Notes under the pieces: generated by a model | The model's database searches: none | The model's input: only the letters and a program-made list of their open reading frames with translations | What the model was told of the DNA's origin: nothing | IMG/VR virus record: IMGVR_UViG_3300033153_007883 | Coordinates: 1 to 21,303 of that record | Length of the DNA stretch: 21,303 nt | Origin: a virus | Reading direction: 5' to 3' (one strand) | Part shown: positions 1-5,523 of the stretch, in pieces | Layout of the letters: every line of letters begins with the position of its first letter | How positions within the stretch are numbered: position 1 is the first letter of the stretch | Translations under genes and position numbers: made by a program

Positions 1-98
1 ATTATTTACATTATTTACATTATTGATAGTTGTTGAATGTTTGTTACTTGTTTGTTGCTTGCTTGTTGTTCGTTTGTTATTGCGCTTGTTGCTTGTCT
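1..98. repeat. Short repeats in replication gene, possible iterons beside an AT-rich tract
   Basis: Inside the replication-like gene, TTGTTGCTTG occurs at 52-61 and 86-95, with several near copies of (G)CTTGTT(T/G)GTT between 41 and 98. Next to it is an AT-rich stretch (1-36) containing the tandem 9-mer ATTATTTAC. In lambda, origin iterons and an AT-rich unwinding element lie inside gene O, which is the model for this call. The same pattern could simply be the coding of a low-complexity N/K/T/Q linker. Confidence 0.3.
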
Positions 99-402
99 GA
101 TATTTATCCCAGTTATTTACCGTAACTACGGTGCATTTCGATGTACCGGCGCTTGTTACTTCACCTGTTGATTTTAGTTTTTTAAAAGCTGTTCGAATTT
201 GTTGAATTGATAGACCGGTTTGACTGTGCAGAGCGTCTAAACTGGTAGTAAATTGACCAGCCACTAATTCGATCCCTCTGTATTTTATTGGTTTATGGCT
301 TGCTCTTAATAGGCAATGCATATAAAGACGAAACACATTAGGTTCGTCGTACCACTCCCATTCAAGAAGTTTTCTATGAAGCGCAATATATCCTTCAGCC
401 AT
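1..402 (-). CDS. Phage replication-initiation-like protein, N-terminal part
   Basis: The reading frame starts at ATG 402 and is open for 134 codons to the left edge, so the gene is truncated by the window. The first 100 or so residues (start MAEGYIALHRKLLEWEWYDE) look like the N-terminal winged-helix domain of phage replication proteins of the O/DnaD-like type, with a W-Y-(D/E) motif and a helix-turn-helix-like stretch (SLDALHSQTGLSIQQIRTAF). After about residue 100 the protein becomes a low-complexity N/K/T/Q/S linker, as is common between the DNA-binding and helicase-loader parts of such proteins. Its start overlaps the end of the upstream GIY-YIG gene by 8 bp, indicating one transcript. 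The family is inferred from fold-like sequence features and position, and the C-terminal half that would identify it is not visible. Confidence 0.6.
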   Translation of the reverse strand, partial: MAEGYIALHRKLLEWEWYDEPNVFRLYMHCLLRASHKPIKYRGIELVAGQFTTSLDALHSQTGLSIQQIRTAFKKLKSTGEVTSAGTSKCTVVTVNNWDKYQTSNKRNNKRTTSKQQTSNKHSTTINNVNNVNN

Positions 403-907
403 TTTTAAGTCCTGCGCTCACCAGCTTGAGTCTGCTTTTTTGTACTCGCTTCCAAGCTTCTTCCTTTTCGTTTATAGCCTTAATAATCGACTCATTATCA
501 AGATAATAAATCGCTGAAGCAATCGTGGCTGGTTGTACGTTTATGCCCTGACTAGATAATCGAGACGAAAGATCCAGGATAGTAACTTCATCTGCAATTA
601 ATCTGGCGTCACTCATTATGTGAGTTTCAGATATTGCGTTTATTATTTCAGAAATAGCAGAGTCAACATCAACCCTGAAAAACTCTCTATTCTCATTTTC
701 ACGGCAATAACCCAAATGTTCGTGAACAACTGTTTCAACGTCCTTATAGTGTTCTGTCAATATCTCAAACTCAAGCACAAAATGCGATGGAACTCCGGTT
801 TGATTTATTTCTTTAGCTCTTTTTCTGCCACCATGAACTGAATACCCTATTTTTACCAGATCCGGCATAGATGGGTTTGATAAAACATATATATAACCTT
901 TACGCAT
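395..907 (-). CDS. GIY-YIG superfamily protein, T5orf172/MUG113-like
   Basis: A 170-residue protein. The N-terminal 80 residues carry the GYIYVLSNPSMPDLVKIGYS pattern of the T5orf172/MUG113 branch of the GIY-YIG nuclease superfamily. The Y-I-Y start, K-I-G-Y-S, a conserved R (RKRAKEIN) and E in the FEI-E-H-E-H-L region match the family. The remaining half is helical and unassigned. Members are small phage nucleases or DNA-binding proteins, often mobile. A Shine-Dalgarno AGAGGG lies 7 bp before ATG 907. It follows an intergenic region holding an antisense promoter and overlaps the downstream replication-like gene by 8 bp. A possible own promoter on the minus strand is TTGGTA (1002-997), 17 bp, TAAAGT (979-974), but it is weak. 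Whether it is an active endonuclease cannot be told from the sequence. Confidence 0.75.
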   Translation of the reverse strand: MRKGYIYVLSNPSMPDLVKIGYSVHGGRKRAKEINQTGVPSHFVLEFEILTEHYKDVETVVHEHLGYCRENENREFFRVDVDSAISEIINAISETHIMSDARLIADEVTILDLSSRLSSQGINVQPATIASAIYYLDNESIIKAINEKEEAWKRVQKSRLKLVSAGLKNG

Positions 908-944
908 AATAAAACCCTCTGTTGTTTAAAGAGGTTCAGCGGCG

Positions 945-972
945 TTGATAAAATGAAGTAGTTATGTATAAT
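945..972 (+). promoter_or_regulatory. Sigma70 promoter of an OOP-like antisense RNA
   Basis: TTGATA (945-950), 16-bp spacer, TATAAT (967-972), reading opposite to the cro and replication genes. An interrupted inverted repeat (934-943 with 986-995, nine of ten positions complementary, core AGCGGC/GCCGCT) brackets the promoter and could be a protein-binding site or an RNA stem. Expected start is near 979. Confidence 0.6.
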
Positions 973-978
973 CACTTT

Positions 979-1085
979 ATTGGGAGCCGCTAAACTTACC
1001 AATACCGCAAATACTAACCCAAGCTGCTGAGATATGCTAATTAGTCTTTGCAAATACCTACCCTTAAAAAGGTGGGTATTTTTTT
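979..1085 (+). ncRNA. Candidate antisense small RNA, OOP-like in position
   Basis: A transcript from the promoter at 945-972 would run about 107 nt to the intrinsic terminator at 1052-1085. It contains no convincing ORF. TTGGG (980-984) can pair with CCCAA (1018-1022). It is antisense to the untranslated stretch between the small zinc-knuckle gene and the GIY-YIG gene and ends 3 bp before the stop codon of the former. Lambda OOP RNA has this arrangement: promoter just upstream of the replication module, transcription back toward cro, intrinsic terminator at the cII end. Sequence similarity to OOP is not claimed. Confidence 0.5.
1052..1085 (+). terminator. Intrinsic terminator, plus strand
   Basis: AAATACCTACC (1052-1062) pairs with GGTGGGTATTT (1071-1081), an 11-bp stem with one T-G wobble and an 8-nt loop, followed by an unbroken T run through 1085. 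On the minus strand the 3' side gives only TTTGC, so it acts mainly on plus-strand transcripts. Confidence 0.8.
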
Positions 1086-1087
1086 GC

Positions 1088-1264
1088 TTATTTTTTTATA
1101 AAATCTTTACCATCCCAAATATGGGTTTCATCTACCTTCACTTTTCCACACCGATCACAAACTATCTTAATATTAAAAGATGTTACTATTTTTGCGTGTA
1201 TGGAAGGAAAAAAACTGGTTTGTGAGCTGAGCTTATGAAATCCTAATTTACATAGGATATTCAT
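1088..1264 (-). CDS. 58-residue zinc-knuckle protein
   Basis: ATG 1264 overlaps the TGA of the cro-like gene (ATGA), and the frame runs 58 codons to TAA at 1088. The protein has an N-terminal C-K-L-G-F-H-K motif (C5, H10) and a C-D-R-C-G-K pair (C36, C39) with H48 nearby, suggesting one zinc site. The CKxxGHKW...CxRCG layout is seen in tiny phage proteins such as the DUF1660 type, but the tryptophan is missing here, so this is only a resemblance. It occupies the place of cII in lambda, between cro and the replication genes. Function is unknown. Support comes from the tight overlap, the paired cysteine motifs, and the plus-strand terminator stopping just before its end. Confidence 0.65.
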   Translation of the reverse strand: MNILCKLGFHKLSSQTSFFPSIHAKIVTSFNIKIVCDRCGKVKVDETHIWDGKDFIKK

Positions 1265-1509
1265 TTTTTATTCCACCCTTCAGATTGAGGATGCGGAATA
1301 AAACCACAAAGCTCTTCAATAGTAACCTCATTTTTAGTTAGTGCCTGGATTTGCTTGGCATAATCTGTTTCCCCATTAAATTCAGTACAAGGCATTTGGT
1401 TGTAGTCGTACCAACGATTCATAGCTTGGTAGCTAATACCCAACTCATTAGCTAATTCTACTTTACCAAATTCCTTATATGCTTTATCTAAGCCAGATCT
1501 TACGCTCAT
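1261..1509 (-). CDS. Cro/YdaS-like helix-turn-helix regulator
   Basis: An 82-residue DNA-binding protein. Residues about 16-36 form a helix-turn-helix (VELANELGISYQAMNRWYDY), followed by a region ending in TIEELCGFIPHP, which matches the end of Cro and YdaS-type proteins where a short helix precedes a tail. It is the first gene leftward from the control region and should bind the AACTATAG sites at 1537-1575. Shine-Dalgarno GGAG lies 9 bp before ATG. The minus -10 TATAGT (1543-1538) lies in an operator-like repeat, with a poor -35. No CI-type repressor lies between the divergent promoters, so this is either Cro with CI outside the window, or the only regulator. Confidence 0.75.
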   Translation of the reverse strand: MSVRSGLDKAYKEFGKVELANELGISYQAMNRWYDYNQMPCTEFNGETDYAKQIQALTKNEVTIEELCGFIPHPQSEGWNKK

Positions 1510-1536
1510 ATCTAATTCTCCAAATTGGTTTACGTG

Positions 1537-1575
1537 AACTATAGCTTGAAAACTTGCAAAAGGGAAACTATAGTT
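1537..1575. promoter_or_regulatory. Twin operator-like sites between divergent operons
   Basis: AACTATAG is present at 1537-1544 and again at 1566-1573, 29 bp apart. The second copy is the perfect palindrome AACTATAGTT (1566-1575). They cover the -10 of the rightward promoter and the likely -10 of the leftward one, as expected for Cro/repressor operators. TTGCAA (1554-1559), itself a palindrome, lies between them. Confidence 0.55.
1546..1574 (+). promoter_or_regulatory. Rightward early promoter (pL-like)
   Basis: TTGAAA (1546-1551), a 17-bp spacer and TATAGT (1569-1574). The -10 lies inside the palindrome 1566-1575. It would drive the plus-strand early operon after a structured leader of about 140 nt. 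Confidence 0.75.
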
Positions 1576-1579
1576 ATAT

Positions 1580-1718
1580 TATCTTAATCGAAGTTGGTGG
1601 TGCGCCAGTCGAAAGACAAAACAGAAAGGTCTGTTGGCTCACAGATGGAGTCGAGAAGCCAACCGGTATGGGGTAGCCGTTCCATTAACCCCACACATTT
1701 AACCAGGAGGTGCAAGTA
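1580..1718 (+). promoter_or_regulatory. Hairpin-rich leader RNA of the early operon
   Basis: Several stems can form: GTC-GAAA-GAC at 1608-1617 with a GNRA loop; AACAGA/TCTGTT (1620-1625 with 1630-1635, AAGG loop); GTTGGCT/AGCCAAC (1633-1639 with 1657-1663), which shares 3 nt with the previous stem; and TGGGGT/ACCCCA (1669-1674 with 1688-1693). GGA at 1647-1649 would sit in the third stem's loop, and the final Shine-Dalgarno AGGAGG (1705-1710) supplies another. A 24-codon ORF (ATG 1645, stop 1717-1719 overlapping the next ATG) exists but looks compositionally random. By position this could be an antitermination RNA like HK022 put, or a translational control region. Both are inference. Confidence 0.45.
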
Positions 1719-1904
1719 ATGACGGACAACAACACATATATAAACGATCAACTTCAACGATTGTTAAACCTAAACTCACCAGATGCAATGCAAATAAAAA
1801 TTACTGGTGATATTGCTGAATCCAAAGTTTTAAATTTATCGTTTAATAATATTGAACACATCGAAAACTTTCTCGGTTTACTGAAAGAGGCGATCAAGCG
1901 ATGA
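1719..1904 (+). CDS. Small early phage protein, unknown
   Basis: A 61-residue protein that I do not recognise. ATG 1719 is chosen because AGGAGG (1705-1710) sits 8 bp upstream; the in-frame GTG at 1710 overlaps that Shine-Dalgarno and is rejected. The sequence is acidic to neutral and probably helical, with a C-terminal LLKEAIKR. It is the first gene of the early operon, where lambdoid phages carry antitermination or host-takeover functions, but nothing in the sequence points to one. It overlaps the next gene by ATGA. Confidence 0.65.
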   Translation: MTDNNTYINDQLQRLLNLNSPDAMQIKITGDIAESKVLNLSFNNIEHIENFLGLLKEAIKR

Positions 1905-2272
1905 ACCAACAATTTAAAGTTCTAGCTATTATTGCGAGCCACGAAAGAGAAGTATTGCAATCCGATACATTGCAAAAAGCTTGTGAAGAATCATTGGAGC
2001 GAAACAAAAAAACATGCGGAACTGTTTATATTGTTGAATACCCAGATGGCATAAGATTAACGGTTAACGATCAAAAGCTTTATCTTGAAGCGCAGGATAA
2101 CTGTAAGCACTTAAGACAAGGCGGCCAAAGAGTTGAAGGCGGTTTTGAGTGTAGGTGCTTAGCGTGTGGCTTCACTTGGTTCAAACCAGACAAACCATCA
2201 ACCAAAGAAGATCTAGCAAACCAAAGAAGTTTTGAGCATAGCCAGGCACTCGAAGGAAGTTATAAGTTATGA
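1901..2272 (+). CDS. Early phage protein with C-terminal zinc-ribbon-like motif
   Basis: A 123-residue protein, not recognised as a named family. The C-terminal half holds C-K-H near residue 70 and C-R-C-L-A-C-G-F-T-W near residue 85, a cluster that could bind one zinc ion. The N-terminal part is mixed helix and strand without a membrane segment. It is translationally coupled to both neighbours by 4-nt overlaps (1901-1904 and 2269-2272). Its position in the first early cassette suggests an accessory or host-interaction role, which is inference only. Confidence 0.7.
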   Translation: MNQQFKVLAIIASHEREVLQSDTLQKACEESLERNKKTCGTVYIVEYPDGIRLTVNDQKLYLEAQDNCKHLRQGGQRVEGGFECRCLACGFTWFKPDKPSTKEDLANQRSFEHSQALEGSYKL

Positions 2273-2544
2273 CCATTAAAACAGTCAAAGCTTTTGCAAA
2301 AAAACACGGCTGGAAGCTTCTCGACTACCAACCAATTATTGAAATGCTTAGCTTTACAAAAATGATTGATGGCCACCAAGCAAGGATAAATGTTTATATT
2401 ACAAAGATGACGGTGGCTACTTGTATTAAGCACCCGAAAAAAGGCAAGACTCAATTATTTAGGAAAAAGGTTGATTATAAGCTTATGAATGAAATTTTTA
2501 AGAATCCCCGTATCCACACTCAGAAAGGGTATAGAACAAAATGA
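2269..2544 (+). CDS. Small early phage protein, basic, unknown
   Basis: A 91-residue, lysine-rich protein with the conserved-looking segments RINVYITKMTVATCIKHPKK and FKNPRIHTQKGY. This HPKKGKTQL and NPRxHTxKGY style recurs in small uncharacterised phage proteins as I recall, but I can attach no function. No membrane segment or metal site is obvious. ATGA-type overlaps join it to the genes on either side, so it belongs to one translationally coupled string from 1719 to 2753. Confidence 0.65.
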   Translation: MTIKTVKAFAKKHGWKLLDYQPIIEMLSFTKMIDGHQARINVYITKMTVATCIKHPKKGKTQLFRKKVDYKLMNEIFKNPRIHTQKGYRTK

Positions 2545-2753
2545 AGGATTCAATTTATACGTATGTGGTAAACCATAAATTAAAAACGCCCACAATCAAC
2601 GCCAGCACAAAAGTTAATGGCGGTAAATTGATGGCGGTTATGTTTGATGATGCTTTCGTTAAGCTGGAAGACTTTGAGAATTTTTTAACTAAACTTAGAA
2701 ATGAAACTACTTGCGATCAAACTAAATATGCGATTGATGATTTTTTAAACTGA
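2541..2753 (+). CDS. Small early phage protein, unknown
   Basis: A 70-residue acidic protein not recognised. It begins by 4-nt overlap with the previous gene. The second half (FVKLEDFENFLTKLRNE) is likely helical. Neither a cysteine cluster nor a membrane span is present. Its reality rests on coupling and on the lack of a competing frame; function is unknown. Confidence 0.55.
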   Translation: MKDSIYTYVVNHKLKTPTINASTKVNGGKLMAVMFDDAFVKLEDFENFLTKLRNETTCDQTKYAIDDFLN

Positions 2754-2760
2754 GCAACCC

Positions 2761-3033
2761 ATGAAAATATTGCAATTAACTCTTAAAAAGAAATGGTTCG
2801 ATCTCATTAAGTCTGGACAAAAGAAAGAAGAGTACAGGGAGATCAAGCCTTACTGGAATGTACGGCTTAATAAAAGTTATTGCGCAATTCGTTTTAGAAA
2901 CGGCTACCAGAAAAATGCACCTGTGATGGTTGTTGAGCTTAAAGAGATATTAACCGGCTTGGGTATCGTTGAATGGGGTGCACCTAAAAACGAACCAGTT
3001 TATATATTGAGGCTTGGGGAGGTATTAGCATGA
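2761..3033 (+). CDS. ASCH-domain protein
   Basis: A 90-residue single-domain ASCH (PUA-like beta-barrel) protein. The start MKILQLTLKKKWFDLIKSGQ followed by K-K-E-E-Y-R-E-I-K-P-Y-W is the typical phage ASCH signature (KxEEYREIKPYW), and the F-R-N-G-Y and VVELKEI strands follow. ASCH domains are proposed to bind RNA or modified nucleosides, and some members act on nucleotides or amidohydrolyse modified bases; no specific substrate is visible. It starts 7 bp after the previous stop and overlaps the next gene by 4 nt. In phage early regions such proteins are common next to recombination genes. Confidence 0.8.
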   Translation: MKILQLTLKKKWFDLIKSGQKKEEYREIKPYWNVRLNKSYCAIRFRNGYQKNAPVMVVELKEILTGLGIVEWGAPKNEPVYILRLGEVLA

Positions 3034-3230
3034 CCGCAAAAATATACAACCTAGAAGATGAAAAAATAAAACGCAGATCCCAAGAACTTTTCAACGGTTA
3101 TCTTGATGGTAGTGTGGAAACAATACTGTTTATGCGTGTCGAAAACGTAGAACAGCTACCAATGCCGGACGAGGCTTTAAAGCAGATACTTGAAAGTCTT
3201 GGTATCGAATTAAGCACTAAGGACGAGTAA
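3030..3230 (+). CDS. Small early phage protein, unknown
   Basis: A 66-residue acidic protein that I do not recognise. It overlaps the ASCH gene by ATGA and ends directly before the GTG of the membrane peptide. The C-terminal EALKQILESLGIEL helix is the only regular element seen. Function is unknown. Confidence 0.55.
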   Translation: MTAKIYNLEDEKIKRRSQELFNGYLDGSVETILFMRVENVEQLPMPDEALKQILESLGIELSTKDE

Positions 3231-3299
3231 GTGGATTTACGATCAATATTTATTTTGGCTGTTGTGCTGTGGGGGTTGTTTCTATGGGCGTTCTTATAA
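3231..3299 (+). CDS. 22-residue single-span membrane peptide
   Basis: GTG 3231 starts immediately after the preceding stop codon, with AAGGA (3219-3223) 7 bp upstream. The peptide starts MDLRSIFI and has about 18 consecutive hydrophobic residues rich in L, V, W and F, ending WAFL before TAA 3297-3299. It would be one transmembrane helix with a tiny charged N-terminus. Small early membrane peptides of phages may inhibit division or modulate membranes (lambda Kil and Ren regions are the positional analogues), but function here is unknown. It is the last gene before an internal promoter. The good ribosome site and precise abutment argue that it is real. Confidence 0.55.
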   Translation: MDLRSIFILAVVLWGLFLWAFL

Positions 3300-3304
3300 A
3301 GACG

Positions 3305-3333
3305 TTGAAATAAGTAATAAGTAGCTATATAAT
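3305..3333 (+). promoter_or_regulatory. Strong internal sigma70 promoter before erf
   Basis: TTGAAA (3305-3310), exactly 17 bp, consensus TATAAT (3328-3333), in an AT-rich non-coding gap of about 70 bp. It should start a transcript near 3340 covering the recombination genes. The leader ends in TAACCAGGAGGT (3353-3364), identical over 12 nt to the ribosome site of the first early gene (1700-1711). Confidence 0.8.
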
Positions 3334-3370
3334 ATATTTAAGAGATGAATAATAACCAGGAGGTATCCTA

Positions 3371-4222
3371 ATGAACGAAAAAACTAAACCAGCAGCAGCA
3401 ATCGAGTCAGAAAACACATTGCAGGATAGCGCTATGCAAGACATACATATCCGAGATGTTAACCCAGCCAACCAAATAAGGCAGACACCAACAGAAATTA
3501 CCCCTATGGTAATGATGCAAATGGCAATCGCAGAAGGTAGCGACGTTGCAACCATGGAGCGCCTTTGGGCTTTAAACGAAAAGGTTGAAGCTGCAAATGC
3601 TAAGAAATCTTATGATTTTGCAATGGCTAAATTTAAAGCCGATCCGCCTGAAATATACAAAGACAAAACAGTTACTTACGAAACCGACAAGGGTATAACC
3701 ACTTACGATCACGCTACACTCGGTAACTCAAATGAACAAATTGTATTAAAACTTGCGCCGCATGGATTGAGTCACAAGTGGGAAATAAGCCAACCAGAAG
3801 GCGATCAGATTTTTGTTAAGTGTGTAATTACGCACGAAGGCGGTCACAGTGAAAGCGTGCAGTTAAATAGTAGTCGCGACGCTTCTGGCGGTAAAAATAA
3901 TATTCAATCTTTAGCTTCAACCGTCGCTTATTTGGAGCGCTACACGTTACTTGCTGCGACCGGCATGGCCGCTATGGATATGGATGATGACGGACGCGGC
4001 GCCGGAGAACCACCGGTTCTGCCAATCAGCGAAGCTCAAGCTAATAAAATTTATTCAATGCTCGATGAAAATAAACTGGATAAAGAAATATTCTTGGGTT
4101 GGATAGGCAGGTTAATCCCAGGAATACAAACTGTTGAAGCAATTCCAGTTACGTTCTTTGATCGTGCAATCAAGAAAATTGAAACCACCATTAAAGCAAA
4201 AAACAAAAATGAACAGGGATGA
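3371..4222 (+). CDS. erf: ERF-family single-strand annealing recombinase
   Basis: A 283-residue ERF superfamily protein, the P22-type recombinase that anneals complementary single strands during phage recombination and genome circularisation. The ERF core lies at about 60-210: a helical start (ALNEKVEAANAKKSYDFAMA), the TYDHATLGN motif, GLSHKWEISQ, and the end motif IQSLASTVAYLERYTLLAAT-G before an acidic MDMDDDG stretch. The C-terminal tail is lysine-rich. The start ATG has AGGAGG 7 bp upstream and a strong promoter at 3305. It is paired with a YqaJ-type exonuclease two genes downstream, the usual exonuclease plus annealase set. It overlaps the next small gene by 14 bp. Confidence 0.93.
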   Translation: MNEKTKPAAAIESENTLQDSAMQDIHIRDVNPANQIRQTPTEITPMVMMQMAIAEGSDVATMERLWALNEKVEAANAKKSYDFAMAKFKADPPEIYKDKTVTYETDKGITTYDHATLGNSNEQIVLKLAPHGLSHKWEISQPEGDQIFVKCVITHEGGHSESVQLNSSRDASGGKNNIQSLASTVAYLERYTLLAATGMAAMDMDDDGRGAGEPPVLPISEAQANKIYSMLDENKLDKEIFLGWIGRLIPGIQTVEAIPVTFFDRAIKKIETTIKAKNKNEQG

Positions 4223-4412
4223 TCCTGAGGGCGCCCATTGTTTTTTTAGTGGCCAATTTTACAAGATTGGTAAGTACAATCGCGTCTTCGTTCACAGAAA
4301 TGGTGAGTGGGTTTTTACTACTGGCATGACCTTAGAAAGATTAAGCCATGAAATCCACCAACAAGCTGTTGCAGAGGATATTGGACGAACAATTAAGAGG
4401 CATACACTTTGA
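4209..4412 (+). CDS. Small phage protein between erf and exonuclease
   Basis: A 67-residue protein from ATG 4209; a longer frame open from 4134 lies wholly inside erf and is not preferred. It contains GQFYKIGKYNRVFVHRNGEW, a beta-strand-like run, then a helix. Not recognised. It overlaps erf at its start by 14 bp and the exonuclease start by 4 bp, so translation is coupled. Its position between annealase and exonuclease suggests a recombination accessory role, which is inference. Confidence 0.6.
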   Translation: MNRDDPEGAHCFFSGQFYKIGKYNRVFVHRNGEWVFTTGMTLERLSHEIHQQAVAEDIGRTIKRHTL

Positions 4413-5026
4413 TTATTCACGAATTTAAGCAATATTCAGAAGAATACTGGAGAGCTAAGAACGGTAAGCCGTCAAGTAGCAAATTTAGTTGCTTAGTTAC
4501 TGGCACCGGCAAGCCTTCAACCAGCCTCCCGAAATACGCATTGCAGCTCGCAACAGAAATGTACTTAGGCAAGCCCATAGATGATGGGTTTGGCGGCAAT
4601 AAATACATGGATAGAGGTACAGAGCTTGAGCCGTTATCAAGATCAGAGTACGAGATGTTACGCCAAGTTAAAGTGCAAGAGGTTGGTCTTGTTACTGATG
4701 ATCTTATGAGGTACTGCACCTCAACTGACGGACTCATAGGTGATGACGGTGTAGCTGAATTCAAGAATTTAATTTCAACAACCTTTATGGAGGCGCTAAT
4801 TTATTATAAGAAAAACAAAAAAACAGAACCTAAATATATTCCACAACTTATGGGTGAGCTGTTTATCACTGAAAGAAAATGGGTTGATTTGGTTTTATAT
4901 AATCCGGCTTTCTCTGAGCCAATCATTCATCGGCATTACCCGAACAAAGAATACTTTGCTGTTTTAGAAAAACAGTTAATGCTATGCATTGCAGAACGTA
5001 ACAACATATTGAAGCTAGTAAGATGA
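4409..5026 (+). CDS. YqaJ/lambda-exonuclease-family recombination nuclease
   Basis: A 205-residue PD-(D/E)XK nuclease of the YqaJ/lambda Exo type. It resects double-stranded ends to give the single strands used by the ERF annealase. Catalytic residues visible are E near 72-74 (RGTELEP), D107 (STDGLIGDD), E117 and K119 (VAEFKN), with Q146 (PQLMGEL). The D-to-E and D-to-K spacings of 10 and 12 equal those of lambda exonuclease (D119, E129, K131). The start is TTG 4409 with AGAGG 8 bp upstream. The C-terminal region ERKWVDLVLYNP is typical of the family. It overlaps the following HNH-AP2 gene by ATGA. Confidence 0.88.
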   Translation: MIIHEFKQYSEEYWRAKNGKPSSSKFSCLVTGTGKPSTSLPKYALQLATEMYLGKPIDDGFGGNKYMDRGTELEPLSRSEYEMLRQVKVQEVGLVTDDLMRYCTSTDGLIGDDGVAEFKNLISTTFMEALIYYKKNKKTEPKYIPQLMGELFITERKWVDLVLYNPAFSEPIIHRHYPNKEYFAVLEKQLMLCIAERNNILKLVR

Positions 5027-5523
5027 TTTCCGCAGACGAAGCAAAAGAAGTATTAAAGTATAATCCCGAGACAGGGTTTTTATACTGGCGTGCCGACCGA
5101 GGTGAAAATATAAAAGCCGGAGATATGGCTGGCAGACTTAATAAGGCGCTTAGATATATCATAATTTATATCAATAGTAAGCCTTATTATGCACATCGCC
5201 TTGCTTGGTTGATGCATTACGGAAAATGGCCTGCCGAACAGATAGATCATATCAACCACTCTAGGAGTGACAACCGAATTAAAAATTTAAGAGAGGCTTC
5301 CAACCAAGAAAACAATAAAAACTCACCGATTAGATCCACAAATAAATCTGGTGTTACTGGAGTTAGCTGGAAGAAAGAAAAGTCTAAATGGGAAGCGTAT
5401 ATAACAGATAACGGCAGAAAAATTCATCTCGGATATTTTGATGTTTTAGATAAAGCAAAAACAGCGAGAAAAGCGGCAGAAAGAAACCTTAATTTCCACC
5501 CTAATCATGGAGAAAAGAACTAA
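5023..5523 (+). CDS. HNH homing-type endonuclease with AP2 domain (copy 1)
   Basis: A 166-residue mobile endonuclease. An N-terminal strand region (YNPETGFLYWR) leads to the HNH core at about 62-95 (AHRLAWLMHYGKWP, QIDHINHSRSDN, RIKNLREAS), then an AP2 DNA-binding domain at about 110-155 (SGVTGVSWKKEKSKWEAYI, HLGYFD) and the FHPNHG tail. Such free-standing genes cut and copy themselves into homologous phage sites. It is inserted between exonuclease and coiled-coil genes with 4-nt and 1-nt overlaps, so the operon is undisturbed. A paralogue sharing the same domain order and FHPNHG end lies at 16792-17280. Confidence 0.92.
   Translation: MISADEAKEVLKYNPETGFLYWRADRGENIKAGDMAGRLNKALRYIIIYINSKPYYAHRLAWLMHYGKWPAEQIDHINHSRSDNRIKNLREASNQENNKNSPIRSTNKSGVTGVSWKKEKSKWEAYITDNGRKIHLGYFDVLDKAKTARKAAERNLNFHPNHGEKN

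Noticed and set aside
853-1053. Minus-strand ORF of 66 codons
   Set aside because: It overlaps the GIY-YIG start and the promoter region and has no family features.
1034-1225. Plus-strand ORF of 63 codons
   Set aside because: It runs through the intrinsic terminator and antisense to the zinc-knuckle gene, with no Shine-Dalgarno.
1205-1262. ATCCTA/TAGGAT inverted repeat near the cro end as a minus-strand terminator
   Set aside because: Short AT-rich stem with no T run, and it lies within the coding sequence of the 58-residue gene.
1645-1719. 24-codon ORF in the early leader whose stop overlaps the next ATG
   Set aside because: No good ribosome site and random-looking composition; the DNA is better explained as hairpin-forming leader. 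Kept only as a remark.
4134-4208. Longer start for the gene after erf
   Set aside because: The extension lies entirely inside erf and has lysine-rich out-of-frame composition; ATG 4209 is the simpler start.
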